Shown one piece after another: positions 1 through 8,284 of a stretch of 64,000 nucleotides of DNA (position 1 is its first letter; each line of letters opens with the position of its first letter). The notes beneath the pieces are model-generated. The model was not told where the DNA came from, did not search any database, and saw only the letters and a list, made by a program, of their open reading frames with translations. Both the position numbers and the translations under genes were made by a program. The DNA comes from an uncultured Mycoplasmatota bacterium. Lineage in GTDB: Bacteria > Bacillota_I > Bacilli_A > RF39 > UBA660. Where the stretch lies: positions 1 to 64,000 of the forward strand of contig USGP01000002.1 of NCBI GenBank assembly GCA_900554315.1, written 5' to 3'.

Positions 1-2
1 AT

Positions 3-545
3 ATTAAAAATATTAAAAATAATTTAAAAAGAATATGTTGTATTGGATTAATACTAATATTATATAGTCTTGTATGTCACAGTATATATACAAAAAGCAT
101 AGTGATAGAGGCAAAAGAAAAAAATTATAATAAACCTACTACTATTCAAAAAAAGGATCAAATTGGATATCTAAAAATTGATAAATTAAATTTATATCAA
201 CCTTTATTTAAAAAAGAAAGTGATTACAATAACATAGAAGAAAATGTAACAATATTAAAAGAGTCAAAAATGCCAGATCAAGATGATAGTATTGTCTTTT
301 TAGCAGCTCATTCAGGAAGTGGAAAAATTGCATACTTTGAAGAGCTAAATCAACTAAGTAAGGGAGATACTATACAATTAAACTATAAAAATAAAACATA
401 TCAATACCAAATCAATAAAATCTGGGAAGAAGAAAAGACTGGATATATACATATAAATAAAGATAATAAAAAGCAACTAATCTTAACAACTTGCAGTCCA
501 AATCACCAAAATAAGCAATTGATTATAAGTAGTATATTAATATAA
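3..545 (+). CDS. Sortase (5' end outside window)
   Basis: Sortase-family cysteine transpeptidase, expected to act outside the membrane on wall or pilus proteins. The frame is open to the left window edge. Before the GTG at 102 it encodes a hydrophobic stretch (about 8-27, ICCIGLILILYSLV), which is a normal N-terminal sortase anchor, so the true start lies upstream. Visible motifs are the GYLKI..LNLYQPLF barrel strand, the catalytic His in LAAHSG and the catalytic Cys in LTTC. The Arg that normally sits just before the last strand (R-L-V-V) is replaced: the sequence reads KQLII. No substrate gene is visible. The gene ends in a terminator shared with the convergent S41 protease gene. The family is confident; the class is not. 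Confidence 0.85.
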   Translation: MKNIKNNLKRICCIGLILILYSLVCHSIYTKSIVIEAKEKNYNKPTTIQKKDQIGYLKIDKLNLYQPLFKKESDYNNIEENVTILKESKMPDQDDSIVFLAAHSGSGKIAYFEELNQLSKGDTIQLNYKNKTYQYQINKIWEEEKTGYIHINKDNKKQLILTTCSPNHQNKQLIISSILI

Positions 546-571
546 AAAAATACTAGTTTCCACTAGTATTT
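543..571. terminator. Bidirectional terminator between sortase and S41 protease genes
   Basis: Inverted repeat AATACTAGT (549-557), loop TTCC, ACTAGTATT (562-570). An A tract lies on the left and a T-rich run on the right, so it can serve both convergent genes. The stem overlaps the stop codon of the minus-strand gene. Confidence 0.8.
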
Positions 572-1863
572 CTTTCTTTTTCTAAAAATTCTAATGCAGA
601 TTGTAATTGCAAATCATTTTCTGTAGTAGGATTTAATAAGTATTCATCTGTTAATAAAACATTTTTATCTGGACTAACACCTTTTCCATCAATCCATTTT
701 CCCTTTGGAGTTAACCATTTTTCAGTAGTATATTTCAAACTTGAGCCATCAGATAAAGAATAAGCAGTTTGAACTGTTCCTTTACCATAAGTTTTTTCTC
801 CAATTAAAGTAGCGTCCACATAAGAATCTTTAAAAGAAGCTGCTAAAATTTCAGAAGCAGAAGCACTAGAAGAATTAATTAAAACAACAACAGGATATGT
901 TCTACTAGCCTTTGTTTCATCTTTAATCTTACGAACTTCCTTTTTATACTGAACTTGATATAAAACACTACCCTTTTTCATAAACAATTCCAAAATATCC
1001 CTAGTTTGACTTAAATGTCCTCCTGGATTAGAACGAACATCAATAATTAAAGAATTAATATTCTTTTTTTCTAACCTATTTAATTCCTTTTTAAATTGTT
1101 TATAAGTATTTGCTGCAAAAGTATTAATAGAAATATAACCAGCATTACCATTATTTAAAGGATAAACTTTAGAAGTAACAGATACCAAATCAATTGTTTC
1201 AGAGGTAACCTTTTTTGTTAACTCTTCTTCACCACGTTTAATAATTAAATCAAATGTTTCATCTTTAGTACCCTTAATAATTTCAGTAACTTCATTTAAT
1301 GAAAGACCAGATAAGCTTTTCTTATTAATTTTAAGTAAAATATCTCCACTTTGGATGTCTGCTTTATCGGCTGGAGAATCTTCTGCAACAGATACAATTA
1401 AAATATCTTTATTCTCATTTTGCGTAATGGTAATACCAATACCATCATAACTACCATCAACAGTTTCATTAAAAGTTTCAGCATTGTCTTCATCCATATA
1501 AGTAGAATAAGGATCATCTAATGAGTTAAGCATCCCATCAATAGCAGCATCAACCAAATCTTGTTCATCAATATCTTCATAATAACTATCCATAATATTA
1601 TTATATACTGCAATTAACTCCTGTAATGAATTAGAAATCTTCTCTCCCTTATATTCCTGCTTAAAAAAAGAAACACCGGTTCCTACTACAAACCCAAAAG
1701 CAATCGCAACTAAAACAAGAATTAAAACTTCTATTGTATTAAAACCACTTTTATGTTCAACAATAATTTCTCGAATATCCTCACCTTCATCATTTAATTC
1801 TTCAACCTGTGGAACCTTTTTAAAATTAGGTTTTATAAATGGAATTTTTCTCTGCCTAGCCAT
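553..1863 (-). CDS. S41 family C-terminal processing peptidase (CtpA/CtpB-like)
   Basis: Membrane-anchored serine protease, 436 aa. It has a cytoplasmic basic N-terminus, one transmembrane segment (about 44-62), a PDZ domain (about 135-215, with the carboxylate-binding GIGITI region) and the S41 catalytic core. The Ser of the SSASASE box (about 335) and the Lys of TYGKG (361) form the expected Ser-Lys dyad, and the substrate-site motif DVRSNPGG is intact. Length matches B. subtilis CtpB. Start: GAGGTGG lies 6 nt upstream of ATG. CtpB in B. subtilis cleaves SpoIVFA during sporulation, while other family members process envelope proteins; which applies here cannot be told. A separate terminator sits upstream, so this gene is probably transcribed apart from the thioredoxin-like gene. 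Confidence 0.93.
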   Translation of the reverse strand: MARQRKIPFIKPNFKKVPQVEELNDEGEDIREIIVEHKSGFNTIEVLILVLVAIAFGFVVGTGVSFFKQEYKGEKISNSLQELIAVYNNIMDSYYEDIDEQDLVDAAIDGMLNSLDDPYSTYMDEDNAETFNETVDGSYDGIGITITQNENKDILIVSVAEDSPADKADIQSGDILLKINKKSLSGLSLNEVTEIIKGTKDETFDLIIKRGEEELTKKVTSETIDLVSVTSKVYPLNNGNAGYISINTFAANTYKQFKKELNRLEKKNINSLIIDVRSNPGGHLSQTRDILELFMKKGSVLYQVQYKKEVRKIKDETKASRTYPVVVLINSSSASASEILAASFKDSYVDATLIGEKTYGKGTVQTAYSLSDGSSLKYTTEKWLTPKGKWIDGKGVSPDKNVLLTDEYLLNPTTENDLQLQSALEFLEKERNTSGN

Positions 1864-1907
1864 AAAACCACCTCGATAACCTATATAATTATCATAACAT
1901 AAAATCT

Positions 1908-1936
1908 AAAAAAAGTAAGGAACTTTATGTCCTTAC
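1908..1936 (-). terminator. Terminator of the thioredoxin-like gene
   Basis: On the minus strand GTAAGGA, an 8-nt loop and TCCTTAC are followed by a T-rich run. The stem overlaps the stop codon at 1933. Confidence 0.7.
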
Positions 1937-2472
1937 GATAATTTTTCTTGAATATTTTGTTGACCTTCAATGTAGTCTACAACTTTACCATCTTCAAACT
2001 CAATCAAAGTAGGTCCATTAACTTTCAAATTATCTATATTGCTAACATCAGGATTTGACGTATCTGCAACATACTTTTTATTAAAAGAACTACTGGTATC
2101 TACAGTATATATTGAAAAGTGATCATCTTGACCTTCATAAGAAGTAACAAAACTAGTATATAAAGACTTTACATTCTCATCAGACATATCAAAAAATAAA
2201 ACAAAATAATGTTCTGAGCCTTGTGAAAAACTATTACCAGCTAATATTTCTTGATATTGAATATCTGCAGGAGATGGAGTTGTATCAATATAGTCAGTAG
2301 TACTATCCCCTCTCTTCAAAATAAAAACTGTTAAAAAATAGAAAACGACTAAAACTATAGCGATTACAATTAAAATCTTTATAATTTTACCAAATCCATC
2401 TGAAAATGAAGTTGGCATTGAATCAACTTTTTGATGCATTTTTCGTCTATATTGTCTATTATTATTTGCCAT
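1933..2472 (-). CDS. Membrane-anchored thioredoxin-fold protein without a CxxC site
   Basis: About 179 aa, with a basic N-terminus, one transmembrane segment (about 30-52) and an extracytoplasmic domain. The C-terminal half reads VNGPTLIEFEDGKVVDYIEG, the cis-Pro strand and hairpin of the thioredoxin fold. There is no Cys pair, so it is not a classical oxidoreductase; a structural or binding role is more likely, as in other degenerate thioredoxins. Start: the open frame extends 4 codons further to a TTG, but GGGTGG lies 5 nt upstream of this ATG, which decides the start. It lies between a protease and a LolA-like lipoprotein, all envelope proteins. Confidence 0.65.
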   Translation of the reverse strand: MANNNRQYRRKMHQKVDSMPTSFSDGFGKIIKILIVIAIVLVVFYFLTVFILKRGDSTTDYIDTTPSPADIQYQEILAGNSFSQGSEHYFVLFFDMSDENVKSLYTSFVTSYEGQDDHFSIYTVDTSSSFNKKYVADTSNPDVSNIDNLKVNGPTLIEFEDGKVVDYIEGQQNIQEKLS

Positions 2473-2499
2473 ATAACCACCCAAGAAAATTATATCACA

Positions 2500-2524
2500 A
2501 GAAAAAAAAGAGGTAAAGCTCTTT
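2500..2524 (-). terminator. Terminator of the lipoprotein gene
   Basis: Minus strand: AAAGAG, 6-nt loop, CTCTTT, then an unbroken T run. The stem overlaps the stop codon of the lipoprotein gene at 2523. Confidence 0.7.
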
Positions 2525-3515
2525 ATTTCATCGTTTGAACAACCCCAATAGATTGAGCAACTTCCAGCATTTCATCTTGATTCAAAACATCACTAACCAA
2601 ATAATATTCAATTCCATTAGATGTCCAATTAAGAGAATTGTTAGTCATAACACCAAGAGTATCCATAAGCTGATATGGTTCACCGTAAGTAGGAATAACA
2701 GTAAATTCATCAGCAATATTAGCTGTTTCTTCAACTAATAAGAAAGGTTTTTCTCCATCAAATGTCATAATAATTCTCTCACCTTCCCCCTTATCTATCT
2801 TTTCTTCATTTGTCAATTTTGTACCACTAGGAATCATTAAAGGATAAATACTATCACTTAAGAAGCCAGTTTCTTTTACTTCTTCCTCTACAGAATATGT
2901 TTTCATAACAGTATTTAATGAAAAATAATTTTTCTTAAAAGAAGGAGAATAATCTATCTTCTTAAAATTCATTGTCATACAAATAACAGAATCACTATTA
3001 TAAACTTCAACTTTTTTTATTTTCAACTTTTTAGATAAAGTTACTTTCTGTTTAACCAAATTACGATTATTTGGATAATTTACAGAAGTCATAAATGTAT
3101 AACCATTTTTAGTTTCTTTAAAAATCCTTTCGTCATCATCTTGAATATCTCTAACAATTGCTTCTAATAAATAAATCTGTGAATTACTATATGGCCAATC
3201 ACTTTGAAATTTAAAGCTTTTGTTTAAGGAAGGTGTAACAACATAAACGCCGTCTGCATTTTTTAAAATTACTTGAGTATGATTATTAGCAATATTAGTT
3301 AAGCTAACACGATACTGATCCTTCTCATAGCCAACCTCAACATCATAATGATAAACATCATCATTGTTAACCAATTCCAAATTACCAGAAACATAATAAG
3401 AATCTATATCATTTATTTTTTTATCTAAATCTTTAATAATATCTTTTTCACTATATTTACCACAACCTGAGACTAAAAAAACAATTGTCAAACACAACAA
3501 TAATATTCTTTTCAT
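2523..3515 (-). CDS. LolA/GerS-like lipoprotein
   Basis: 330-aa lipoprotein. The type II signal peptide is clear: MKR, a hydrophobic core, and a lipobox FLVSGC with the modified Cys at 18. The mature part is beta-rich (SYYVSGNLELVNNDDVYHY and YRVSLTN) and resembles the LolA-fold lipoprotein group that includes B. subtilis YdcC and the clostridial germination protein GerS. In a Gram-positive cell such a protein would be tethered to the outer face of the cytoplasmic membrane and could bind lipids or regulate wall enzymes. The assignment rests on fold-like pattern and length, with no diagnostic active site. It precedes the thioredoxin-like gene on the same strand. Confidence 0.6.
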   Translation of the reverse strand: MKRILLLCLTIVFLVSGCGKYSEKDIIKDLDKKINDIDSYYVSGNLELVNNDDVYHYDVEVGYEKDQYRVSLTNIANNHTQVILKNADGVYVVTPSLNKSFKFQSDWPYSNSQIYLLEAIVRDIQDDDERIFKETKNGYTFMTSVNYPNNRNLVKQKVTLSKKLKIKKVEVYNSDSVICMTMNFKKIDYSPSFKKNYFSLNTVMKTYSVEEEVKETGFLSDSIYPLMIPSGTKLTNEEKIDKGEGERIIMTFDGEKPFLLVEETANIADEFTVIPTYGEPYQLMDTLGVMTNNSLNWTSNGIEYYLVSDVLNQDEMLEVAQSIGVVQTMK

Positions 3516-3571
3516 AATTCACCCCATAACTTATTTCTATTACAATTTATGAAATATAAAAAAAAATATGC

Positions 3572-3600
3572 AAAAAAAAGGATAGTCTAAACTATCCTTT
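3572..3600 (-). terminator. Terminator of cdaA-cdaR
   Basis: GGATAGT (3580-3586), loop CTAA, ACTATCC (3591-3597), flanked by A and T tracts. It lies directly behind the cdaR stop codon. Confidence 0.8.
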
Positions 3601-4952
3601 TATTCCGTAATACGAACCTTAACTTTCTTCGTCTTAGGTGTATAAGTAAGTCTCAAATCAGCCCTTTCAACATGAACATCAACTTCATGTTCACCTACTC
3701 CATATCCATCTAAATCAACATAAGCAATAATTGAAGTAGCATCAAGCTTATCAATTATATCAGAGCTACCACTTACTGAAACAGTAACTGATGTATCCTC
3801 AGCAGATAATGCTTGAACCGATAATCCATCAGCTAAATTTCTAAATTCAATATTATTAACAGTAAATTCTTTAGTTGTGGAATTAGAAACTTTAACATCT
3901 ACAGTAATTGTTTTTTCACTAATATCTGTAATACCTTTAGGTTTCTTAAGCGTTACTGTATATTTCTTATCATTTTCAAGTCCTTTTACATCAACTTCTA
4001 CTTCTAATTGTTCAATTTTATCAATAGCATCTTGTTGACCATAAACAGTAACAGTAGAAACACTAGTATCAATAGATTCAATAGACTTACCAAATGCCAA
4101 TTTACCAGTTGGCACTACCTTAACAGGTATCTCTTTACTTGGTGAAGTAATTGTAAGTTTAGCATCAACTGTAGATGGAACAATTTCAACATCTACTCTC
4201 TTACCTTCTTCATCATAAGCAACTAAAGGTACATCTTTTAATGTTATTTCACCTGCTTTAGGATTATTGATATCTTCAACATCAACTAAAGCACGAACAG
4301 TTGCAACTTGATCTAACTTATATTGAGCACCCTTAATAATAACATCAGAACGATCAAGCTCAACATTATCAATATATAATTTACTATCCAATTCATCTTG
4401 ATGTAAAATATCAACTGTTAAACTACGAGTTTCACTAACTTTCTCATAAATAGTAACTGTCACTTCTGATGGATCCAAACGATAATCTAATGACTTCAAA
4501 CGTTGTGAATAATTAAGTGTTACCTTATGATTACCAGGTTTCAATCCAGTTAAATCAACAGTTACTCCTTTTGAAGGAGCTTGTTTTGCTAAAAATATAT
4601 GTCTTCTTTGACCAATCAATGTGATATCAACAGTTTTAGGTAATCCCTCAACAACATATAACTCCTCATTATAAACAGCCGTTACAGGCTCATCATATAA
4701 TACTTCCGCATATTGATCAATCATAACATTTGACTCTTGGTCAATAATTACAAAAACACCAAACGCTAGTATCAAACTAACAACTATTAAAGTAGACTTC
4801 TTACCAGAAATTCTATCAAAATTTTTAGTACTCTGACGGAAGAATCCAGCAACTTTTAACATAAGCTTGGTTATGGGAGTAATTAACCATTTATCAAAGA
4901 ATGATCCAATATGACGGAAGAATGATTTTATACTATTACTTATTCTCTTCAT
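3600..4952 (-). CDS. cdaR: CdaR, YbbR-domain regulator of the diadenylate cyclase
   Basis: About 450 aa, with a cytoplasmic N-terminus, one transmembrane helix (about 55-75, LIVVSLILAFGVFVII) and an extracytoplasmic region of tandem YbbR domains. Repeated xVTVxGxxxxIDKI and YTVTLKKPKGI-type strands are visible. In Firmicutes CdaR binds CdaA at the membrane and modulates c-di-AMP synthesis. The start is placed at the second ATG (4952), which has GAGGAAGAG just upstream; the frame could begin 5 codons earlier at 4967. Either way the gene overlaps the 3' end of cdaA, so the two are translationally coupled. The usual third gene, glmM, does not follow: a terminator comes next. Confidence 0.92.
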   Translation of the reverse strand: MKRISNSIKSFFRHIGSFFDKWLITPITKLMLKVAGFFRQSTKNFDRISGKKSTLIVVSLILAFGVFVIIDQESNVMIDQYAEVLYDEPVTAVYNEELYVVEGLPKTVDITLIGQRRHIFLAKQAPSKGVTVDLTGLKPGNHKVTLNYSQRLKSLDYRLDPSEVTVTIYEKVSETRSLTVDILHQDELDSKLYIDNVELDRSDVIIKGAQYKLDQVATVRALVDVEDINNPKAGEITLKDVPLVAYDEEGKRVDVEIVPSTVDAKLTITSPSKEIPVKVVPTGKLAFGKSIESIDTSVSTVTVYGQQDAIDKIEQLEVEVDVKGLENDKKYTVTLKKPKGITDISEKTITVDVKVSNSTTKEFTVNNIEFRNLADGLSVQALSAEDTSVTVSVSGSSDIIDKLDATSIIAYVDLDGYGVGEHEVDVHVERADLRLTYTPKTKKVKVRITE

Positions 4953-5769
4953 ATATCTCTTCCTCATCTATTTCATCTTCATCTAAATCAGAATCTTGTT
5001 TTGGTCTTAGTTCATCAATTAACATCATACGAACATCATCCAAAGTCAAGTTATATAACATTTCTCCCTTTAATGCTATAGAAACTCGACCAGTTTCTTC
5101 TGAAACAACAATACAAATAGCATCTGTTTCTTCAGATAATCCTAAAGCAGCTCTATGTCTAGTACCAAGTCTACGATTTAACTTAGGACTGCTACTAGTT
5201 GGAAATACTGCACCTGCACAAGTAATTCTATCACCTTGAATAATAACACCACCATCGTGAAGTGGATTTCCTTCATAGAAAATAGCAATTAATAAATCAC
5301 TTGATAAATCAGCATAAATTTTCTTTGCTTTTTCAATATAATTACCCAAACTAATATCACGTTCTAAAACTATTAATGCTCCAATACGTTCTTTTCTCAT
5401 ATAATCAACAGCATTAACAATCTCATATACCAAATGTTCACGTTCATCAACCGTCAAAGTCTTATGACGACCAAGCAATTGACTTCTTCCCAACTGTTCC
5501 AAAATAGTTCTAATTTCAGGTTGAAAAATAACAATGATAGCTATAGGTCCCCATTGAATAACATAATCCAATAATACTGCTATAGTAGTAAAACCTAGCC
5601 AATCACTTACTAAACTTAAAATAATTACAAATACAACTCCCTTAAATATTAAAGAAAGTTTAATGTTATTTTTTATATTCTTCAAAATGAAATAAAAAAT
5701 AACCCAAACAAGACATATATCTCCAAGTTTCCTCAGTATAGATATAATATCAGTTACTGTTATTGTCAT
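4936..5769 (-). CDS. cdaA: CdaA diadenylate cyclase
   Basis: 277-aa membrane enzyme that makes c-di-AMP from two ATP. It has about three N-terminal transmembrane segments (within residues 10-85) and a DAC domain. The RHR motif is intact in GTRHRAALGLSEETDA (204-206). The other signature, normally DGA, reads DGG here (HDGGVIIQ, 172-174); the catalytic Asp is kept. Length matches B. subtilis CdaA (273 aa). The gene overlaps cdaR at its end. The C-terminal tail is acidic (DLDEDEIDEEEIYEEN). Upstream GGAGGG fits the ATG. It probably controls osmotic and wall homeostasis through potassium channel regulation, as in other Firmicutes. Confidence 0.93.
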   Translation of the reverse strand: MTITVTDIISILRKLGDICLVWVIFYFILKNIKNNIKLSLIFKGVVFVIILSLVSDWLGFTTIAVLLDYVIQWGPIAIIVIFQPEIRTILEQLGRSQLLGRHKTLTVDEREHLVYEIVNAVDYMRKERIGALIVLERDISLGNYIEKAKKIYADLSSDLLIAIFYEGNPLHDGGVIIQGDRITCAGAVFPTSSSPKLNRRLGTRHRAALGLSEETDAICIVVSEETGRVSIALKGEMLYNLTLDDVRMMLIDELRPKQDSDLDEDEIDEEEIYEENK

Positions 5770-5821
5770 CTAATCCCTCCATGCTATAAATAGTATACAA
5801 AAAATAAACAGAATAGTAAAG

Positions 5822-6259
5822 TTATTGAATCTTCTCCTGGTCAGAAGAAACCGAAGTTGTCGCCGCTCCTGTTACTGTAGAAACAGTAGTAGGATTAATC
5901 AAAGTATCCTCACCATCTTTAGCAGCAATTGCGTTAGAAACAGGTGGAGTAGAAACTGAAACAACGTCGGACTGTGCTAAATTAGTTGCTGTTATTGTTC
6001 CTACTTGATTAACCTGTGCTGACGAAATTGTTGTAGAAACATTAGAAGCGATTTCTGAAGCACTTTGAGCATCTGTAGTAGGCAATAAATGAACTTCAGC
6101 ATACATTTCTTTCTGTTTCTTAACAGTTTCTTTTTCATTCATAATTTTCTCTGCTAAATAACCGATACAAGAAAATATTCCTATAACTGATATTACAACA
6201 ACGATAATATATAAAGGGCCTGATAAAACGTCTCTGAAAAACGAAATAATCACATCCAA
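5822..6259 (-). CDS. Single-pass membrane protein with Ser/Thr-rich tail, unknown function
   Basis: Not recognised. It has one transmembrane helix (GPLYIIVVVISVIGIFSCIGYL), a short basic stretch with predicted helix (EKIMNEKETVKKQKEMYAEV), then about 85 residues rich in Ser, Thr, Val and Ala with almost no aromatics, likely disordered. Start: AGGGGTGG lies 4 nt upstream of a TTG at 6259. The frame extends to an ATG at 6295, but that would place the ribosome site inside the gene, so TTG (or a GTG two codons on) is preferred. It precedes cdaA-cdaR on the same strand with a 52-nt gap, so it may be co-transcribed with them. Confidence 0.55.
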   Translation of the reverse strand: MDVIISFFRDVLSGPLYIIVVVISVIGIFSCIGYLAEKIMNEKETVKKQKEMYAEVHLLPTTDAQSASEIASNVSTTISSAQVNQVGTITATNLAQSDVVSVSTPPVSNAIAAKDGEDTLINPTTVSTVTGAATTSVSSDQEKIQ

Positions 6260-6318
6260 TATACCACCCCTATTCTTACATTTAAATGATACCATTTTTC
6301 GTAATAAAAAACAACAAA

Positions 6319-6342
6319 AACCAACCAGTTTTCAGATTGATT
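6319..6342. terminator. Terminator after tRNA-Thr
   Basis: AACCAACC, 8-nt loop, GATTGATT forms an 8-bp stem with two G-U pairs. On the minus strand it is followed by TTTTTGTTGTTTTTT. T residues also follow on the plus strand. Confidence 0.6.
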
Positions 6343-6381
6343 TTTTCTATATAAAGTTTGTAATTCAAACCAAATTCCCTA

Positions 6382-6457
6382 TGGTGCCGATTAAAGGACT
6401 TGAACCTTCGACCTCCGCATTACGAATGCGCTGCTCTACCAACTGAGCTAAATCGGC
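6382..6457 (-). tRNA. tRNA-Thr(CGU)
   Basis: Cloverleaf readable on the minus strand. Acceptor GCCGATT pairs with AATCGGC, the discriminator is A, and CCA is encoded. The D-arm is GCTCAGTTGGTAGAGC. The anticodon loop TTCGTAA gives anticodon CGU (Thr, ACG codon), and the T-loop is GGTTCAAGTCC. Length is 76 nt including CCA. Confidence 0.95.
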
Positions 6458-6461
6458 AAAT

Positions 6462-6487
6462 AAAAAAAGATACAAAAACATTGTATC
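6462..6487 (-). terminator. Terminator of the DUF378 gene
   Basis: Minus strand: GATACAA, 5-nt loop, TTGTATC, then TTTTTTTA. It lies between the DUF378 gene and the tRNA. Confidence 0.75.
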
Positions 6488-6524
6488 ACTTTTCTAAAAA
6501 ATTGAAAACCATTTTTATAAAAAA

Positions 6525-6725
6525 CTATCTGGCTTCAATATGATTAAATAATATACCAATATTAACAAGTCCAGAAATACCAACCAAAGTATAAATGATT
6601 CTACTGAACAATGAGCCACTACCAAAGATAGTATCAACTAAATTAAAATCTAAAACACCAATTAATCCCCAATTAATGGCTCCAATAATGGTAATAACTA
6701 ATAAAATCTTTTGTACTGTTTCCAT
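6525..6725 (-). CDS. DUF378 family small membrane protein
   Basis: 66 aa with two hydrophobic helices: VQKILLVITIIGAINWGLIG and RIIYTLVGISGLVNIGILF. The INWGLIGVLDFNLVD signature between them is characteristic of DUF378 (YuzA-like) proteins, which are widespread in Firmicutes. No biochemical role is established for the family. GGAGGG precedes the ATG. It has its own terminator and appears monocistronic. Confidence 0.85.
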   Translation of the reverse strand: METVQKILLVITIIGAINWGLIGVLDFNLVDTIFGSGSLFSRIIYTLVGISGLVNIGILFNHIEAR

Positions 6726-6771
6726 ATATTTCCCTCCTATTACTAGAATGAACCAATATATAAAAATTATA

Positions 6772-6800
6772 CAAAAAAGAATCTAAAAATTTAGATTCTT
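6772..6800 (-). terminator. Terminator of the NlpC/P60 gene
   Basis: Eleven-bp stem AAGAATCTAAA / TTTAGATTCTT with a 2-nt centre, followed on the minus strand by a T run. It overlaps the stop codon. Confidence 0.8.
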
Positions 6801-7834
6801 CGAACCGCAATTACATGAGTACCTGATCCTCTAGTCCAAGCGGCAACATCACTAGCAATAACTCCCTGAGATGGATTTGTTGCATGTACCATTTGACCAT
6901 TACCTACATAAATAGCTGTATGAGTAGGAGAACCAACACCATATCCCCAAACAAGAATATCTCCTGGCTGAGCATTTTCATAACTAACTGCTACTCCATC
7001 ATATAGCTGAGTAGAACTACTTCTACTAACAGAAATACCTACTTGACTATAAACATATTGTACAAAACCACTACAGTCAAATCCAGCAGGACTATTTCCA
7101 CCAGCAACATATGGGCTACCTATTAAAGAATAAGCAATTTGAACTAATCGATTCATATCACCAGTTGCAACATAAGAATCATTGTAATTAGGAACACTAG
7201 GAGCAACAGTAGGGGTAGTAACAACTTCTTCTGGTTTTTCGTTAACAGTAACTTGATAAGATACAGATGAAGTATTACCATACTGATCAACAGCTGTAAC
7301 AGTTACTTGATAAGTACCAGGTACATTACTATCCACATTACTATCAACTGTATAATAATTAGTATCAACATCTTGATTAACGATTTCTTTCTGTTGATAT
7401 GCAATATCCCCATCTACTTTATCATAAACAGAAGATAAATTACTAAGCATATCAAAGGAATCTCCTTCAGTTAACGAAATAGTTTCTGCTTTTAACTGAA
7501 TCTCTGGTGCCATAGTATCCTTAACTTCTACAATAATAGGTACTTCTTTTTTAATTTGATTTTTTTCAACTTCTACAATAATTTCCTGTGGACCAACTTT
7601 AGTAGTATCAATATCTTTTTTTATAGATACAATATCTCCATCCACAGAATCAACAACAGTACGAATATCATAATTGGGACTACCGTACTCAATAACAGCT
7701 GTCTTCGATACAGCAATATTAATACTTGCATACACTTTATGATATTCATAAAAATAACAAATCATCAAACTTGTAAAAAGAAATAAAATCGTCGTTAACA
7801 TCTTTCGCTTCGACGGTAAATTTTCTGTTTTCAT
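6791..7834 (-). CDS. Secreted NlpC/P60 endopeptidase with Ig-like repeats
   Basis: 347-aa wall hydrolase that would cut peptide stems of peptidoglycan. An N-terminal signal or anchor helix (about 12-32, MLTTILFLFTSLMICYFY) is followed by two Ig-like (DUF5011-type) repeats; VDGDI and VPGTYQVTVTAVDQYGN are typical. A short Pro/Thr linker and a C-terminal NlpC/P60 domain come next. Catalytic residues are present: Cys 254 in FDCSGFV, His 305 in HTAIYVGNG and a third polar site at HATN. Start: GGGGGAG lies upstream of this ATG; the open frame runs 22 codons further without a ribosome site and through the promoter. A perfect sigma-A promoter precedes it. Confidence 0.92.
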   Translation of the reverse strand: MKTENLPSKRKMLTTILFLFTSLMICYFYEYHKVYASINIAVSKTAVIEYGSPNYDIRTVVDSVDGDIVSIKKDIDTTKVGPQEIIVEVEKNQIKKEVPIIVEVKDTMAPEIQLKAETISLTEGDSFDMLSNLSSVYDKVDGDIAYQQKEIVNQDVDTNYYTVDSNVDSNVPGTYQVTVTAVDQYGNTSSVSYQVTVNEKPEEVVTTPTVAPSVPNYNDSYVATGDMNRLVQIAYSLIGSPYVAGGNSPAGFDCSGFVQYVYSQVGISVSRSSSTQLYDGVAVSYENAQPGDILVWGYGVGSPTHTAIYVGNGQMVHATNPSQGVIASDVAAWTRGSGTHVIAVRRI

Positions 7835-7861
7835 GTGTAATCTCCCCCTGAGATAGAGTAT

Positions 7862-7890
7862 AGTATAACATAATTGGCAATCTTTGTCAA
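7862..7890 (-). promoter_or_regulatory. Sigma-A promoter of the NlpC/P60 gene
   Basis: TTGACA (7885-7890), 17-bp spacer, TATACT (7862-7867) on the minus strand, about 25 bp upstream of the chosen ATG. It excludes the longer open frame as the coding start. Confidence 0.85.
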
Positions 7891-7942
7891 AATTCATCAC
7901 CTATTAATAAAATAACCAAATAAATTTATAATATACAAAAAC

Positions 7943-7971
7943 ACAAAAAAAAGAGAAAAATCTTTCTCTTT
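7943..7971 (-). terminator. Terminator of the CotF-like operon
   Basis: AAAGAGAAA, loop AATC, TTTCTCTTT, with a T run on the minus strand. Confidence 0.75.
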
Positions 7972-8284
7972 AGGCATTTAAGTCTTGATATTCTGTAAAT
8001 AACATTTGGTGTTTAGAAGATATTTTTGCTTCATCTGCTTGCTCTAAAATATACCAACCTTTTTGAAACATCAATTCATATACTTCACGTTGTAAAGCTA
8101 TTAAAGTTAAAAATACTTGTTTATGTTTTTCAAATAAAGCTTCATTACTCGCTTCTGTCATTGCAACAACATAATTTTTACTCATTTCTTTTAAACAAGA
8201 AAGCAAAGAATTAATATAATCTTTGTCATTACAAGCAATGCCTGTAGGAACTTCTACTTTTGGATTACTAATTTGTTGATTCAT
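7970..8284 (-). CDS. CotF-family spore coat-like protein
   Basis: 104 aa, mostly helical, with the Coat_F pattern: NDKDYINSLLSCLKEMSK, then TEASNEALFEKHKQVFLTL, then REVYELMFQKGWYILEQA. In B. subtilis and clostridia such proteins are spore coat components; homologues also occur in species not known to sporulate. Start: AGGAGGTG is 6 nt upstream of the ATG at 8284. The frame extends 3 codons to a GTG. It overlaps the preceding gene by 17 nt, so the pair is coupled. It is the last gene of a three-gene operon. Family call is good; a role in sporulation is inference. Confidence 0.8.
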   Translation of the reverse strand: MNQQISNPKVEVPTGIACNDKDYINSLLSCLKEMSKNYVVAMTEASNEALFEKHKQVFLTLIALQREVYELMFQKGWYILEQADEAKISSKHQMLFTEYQDLNA

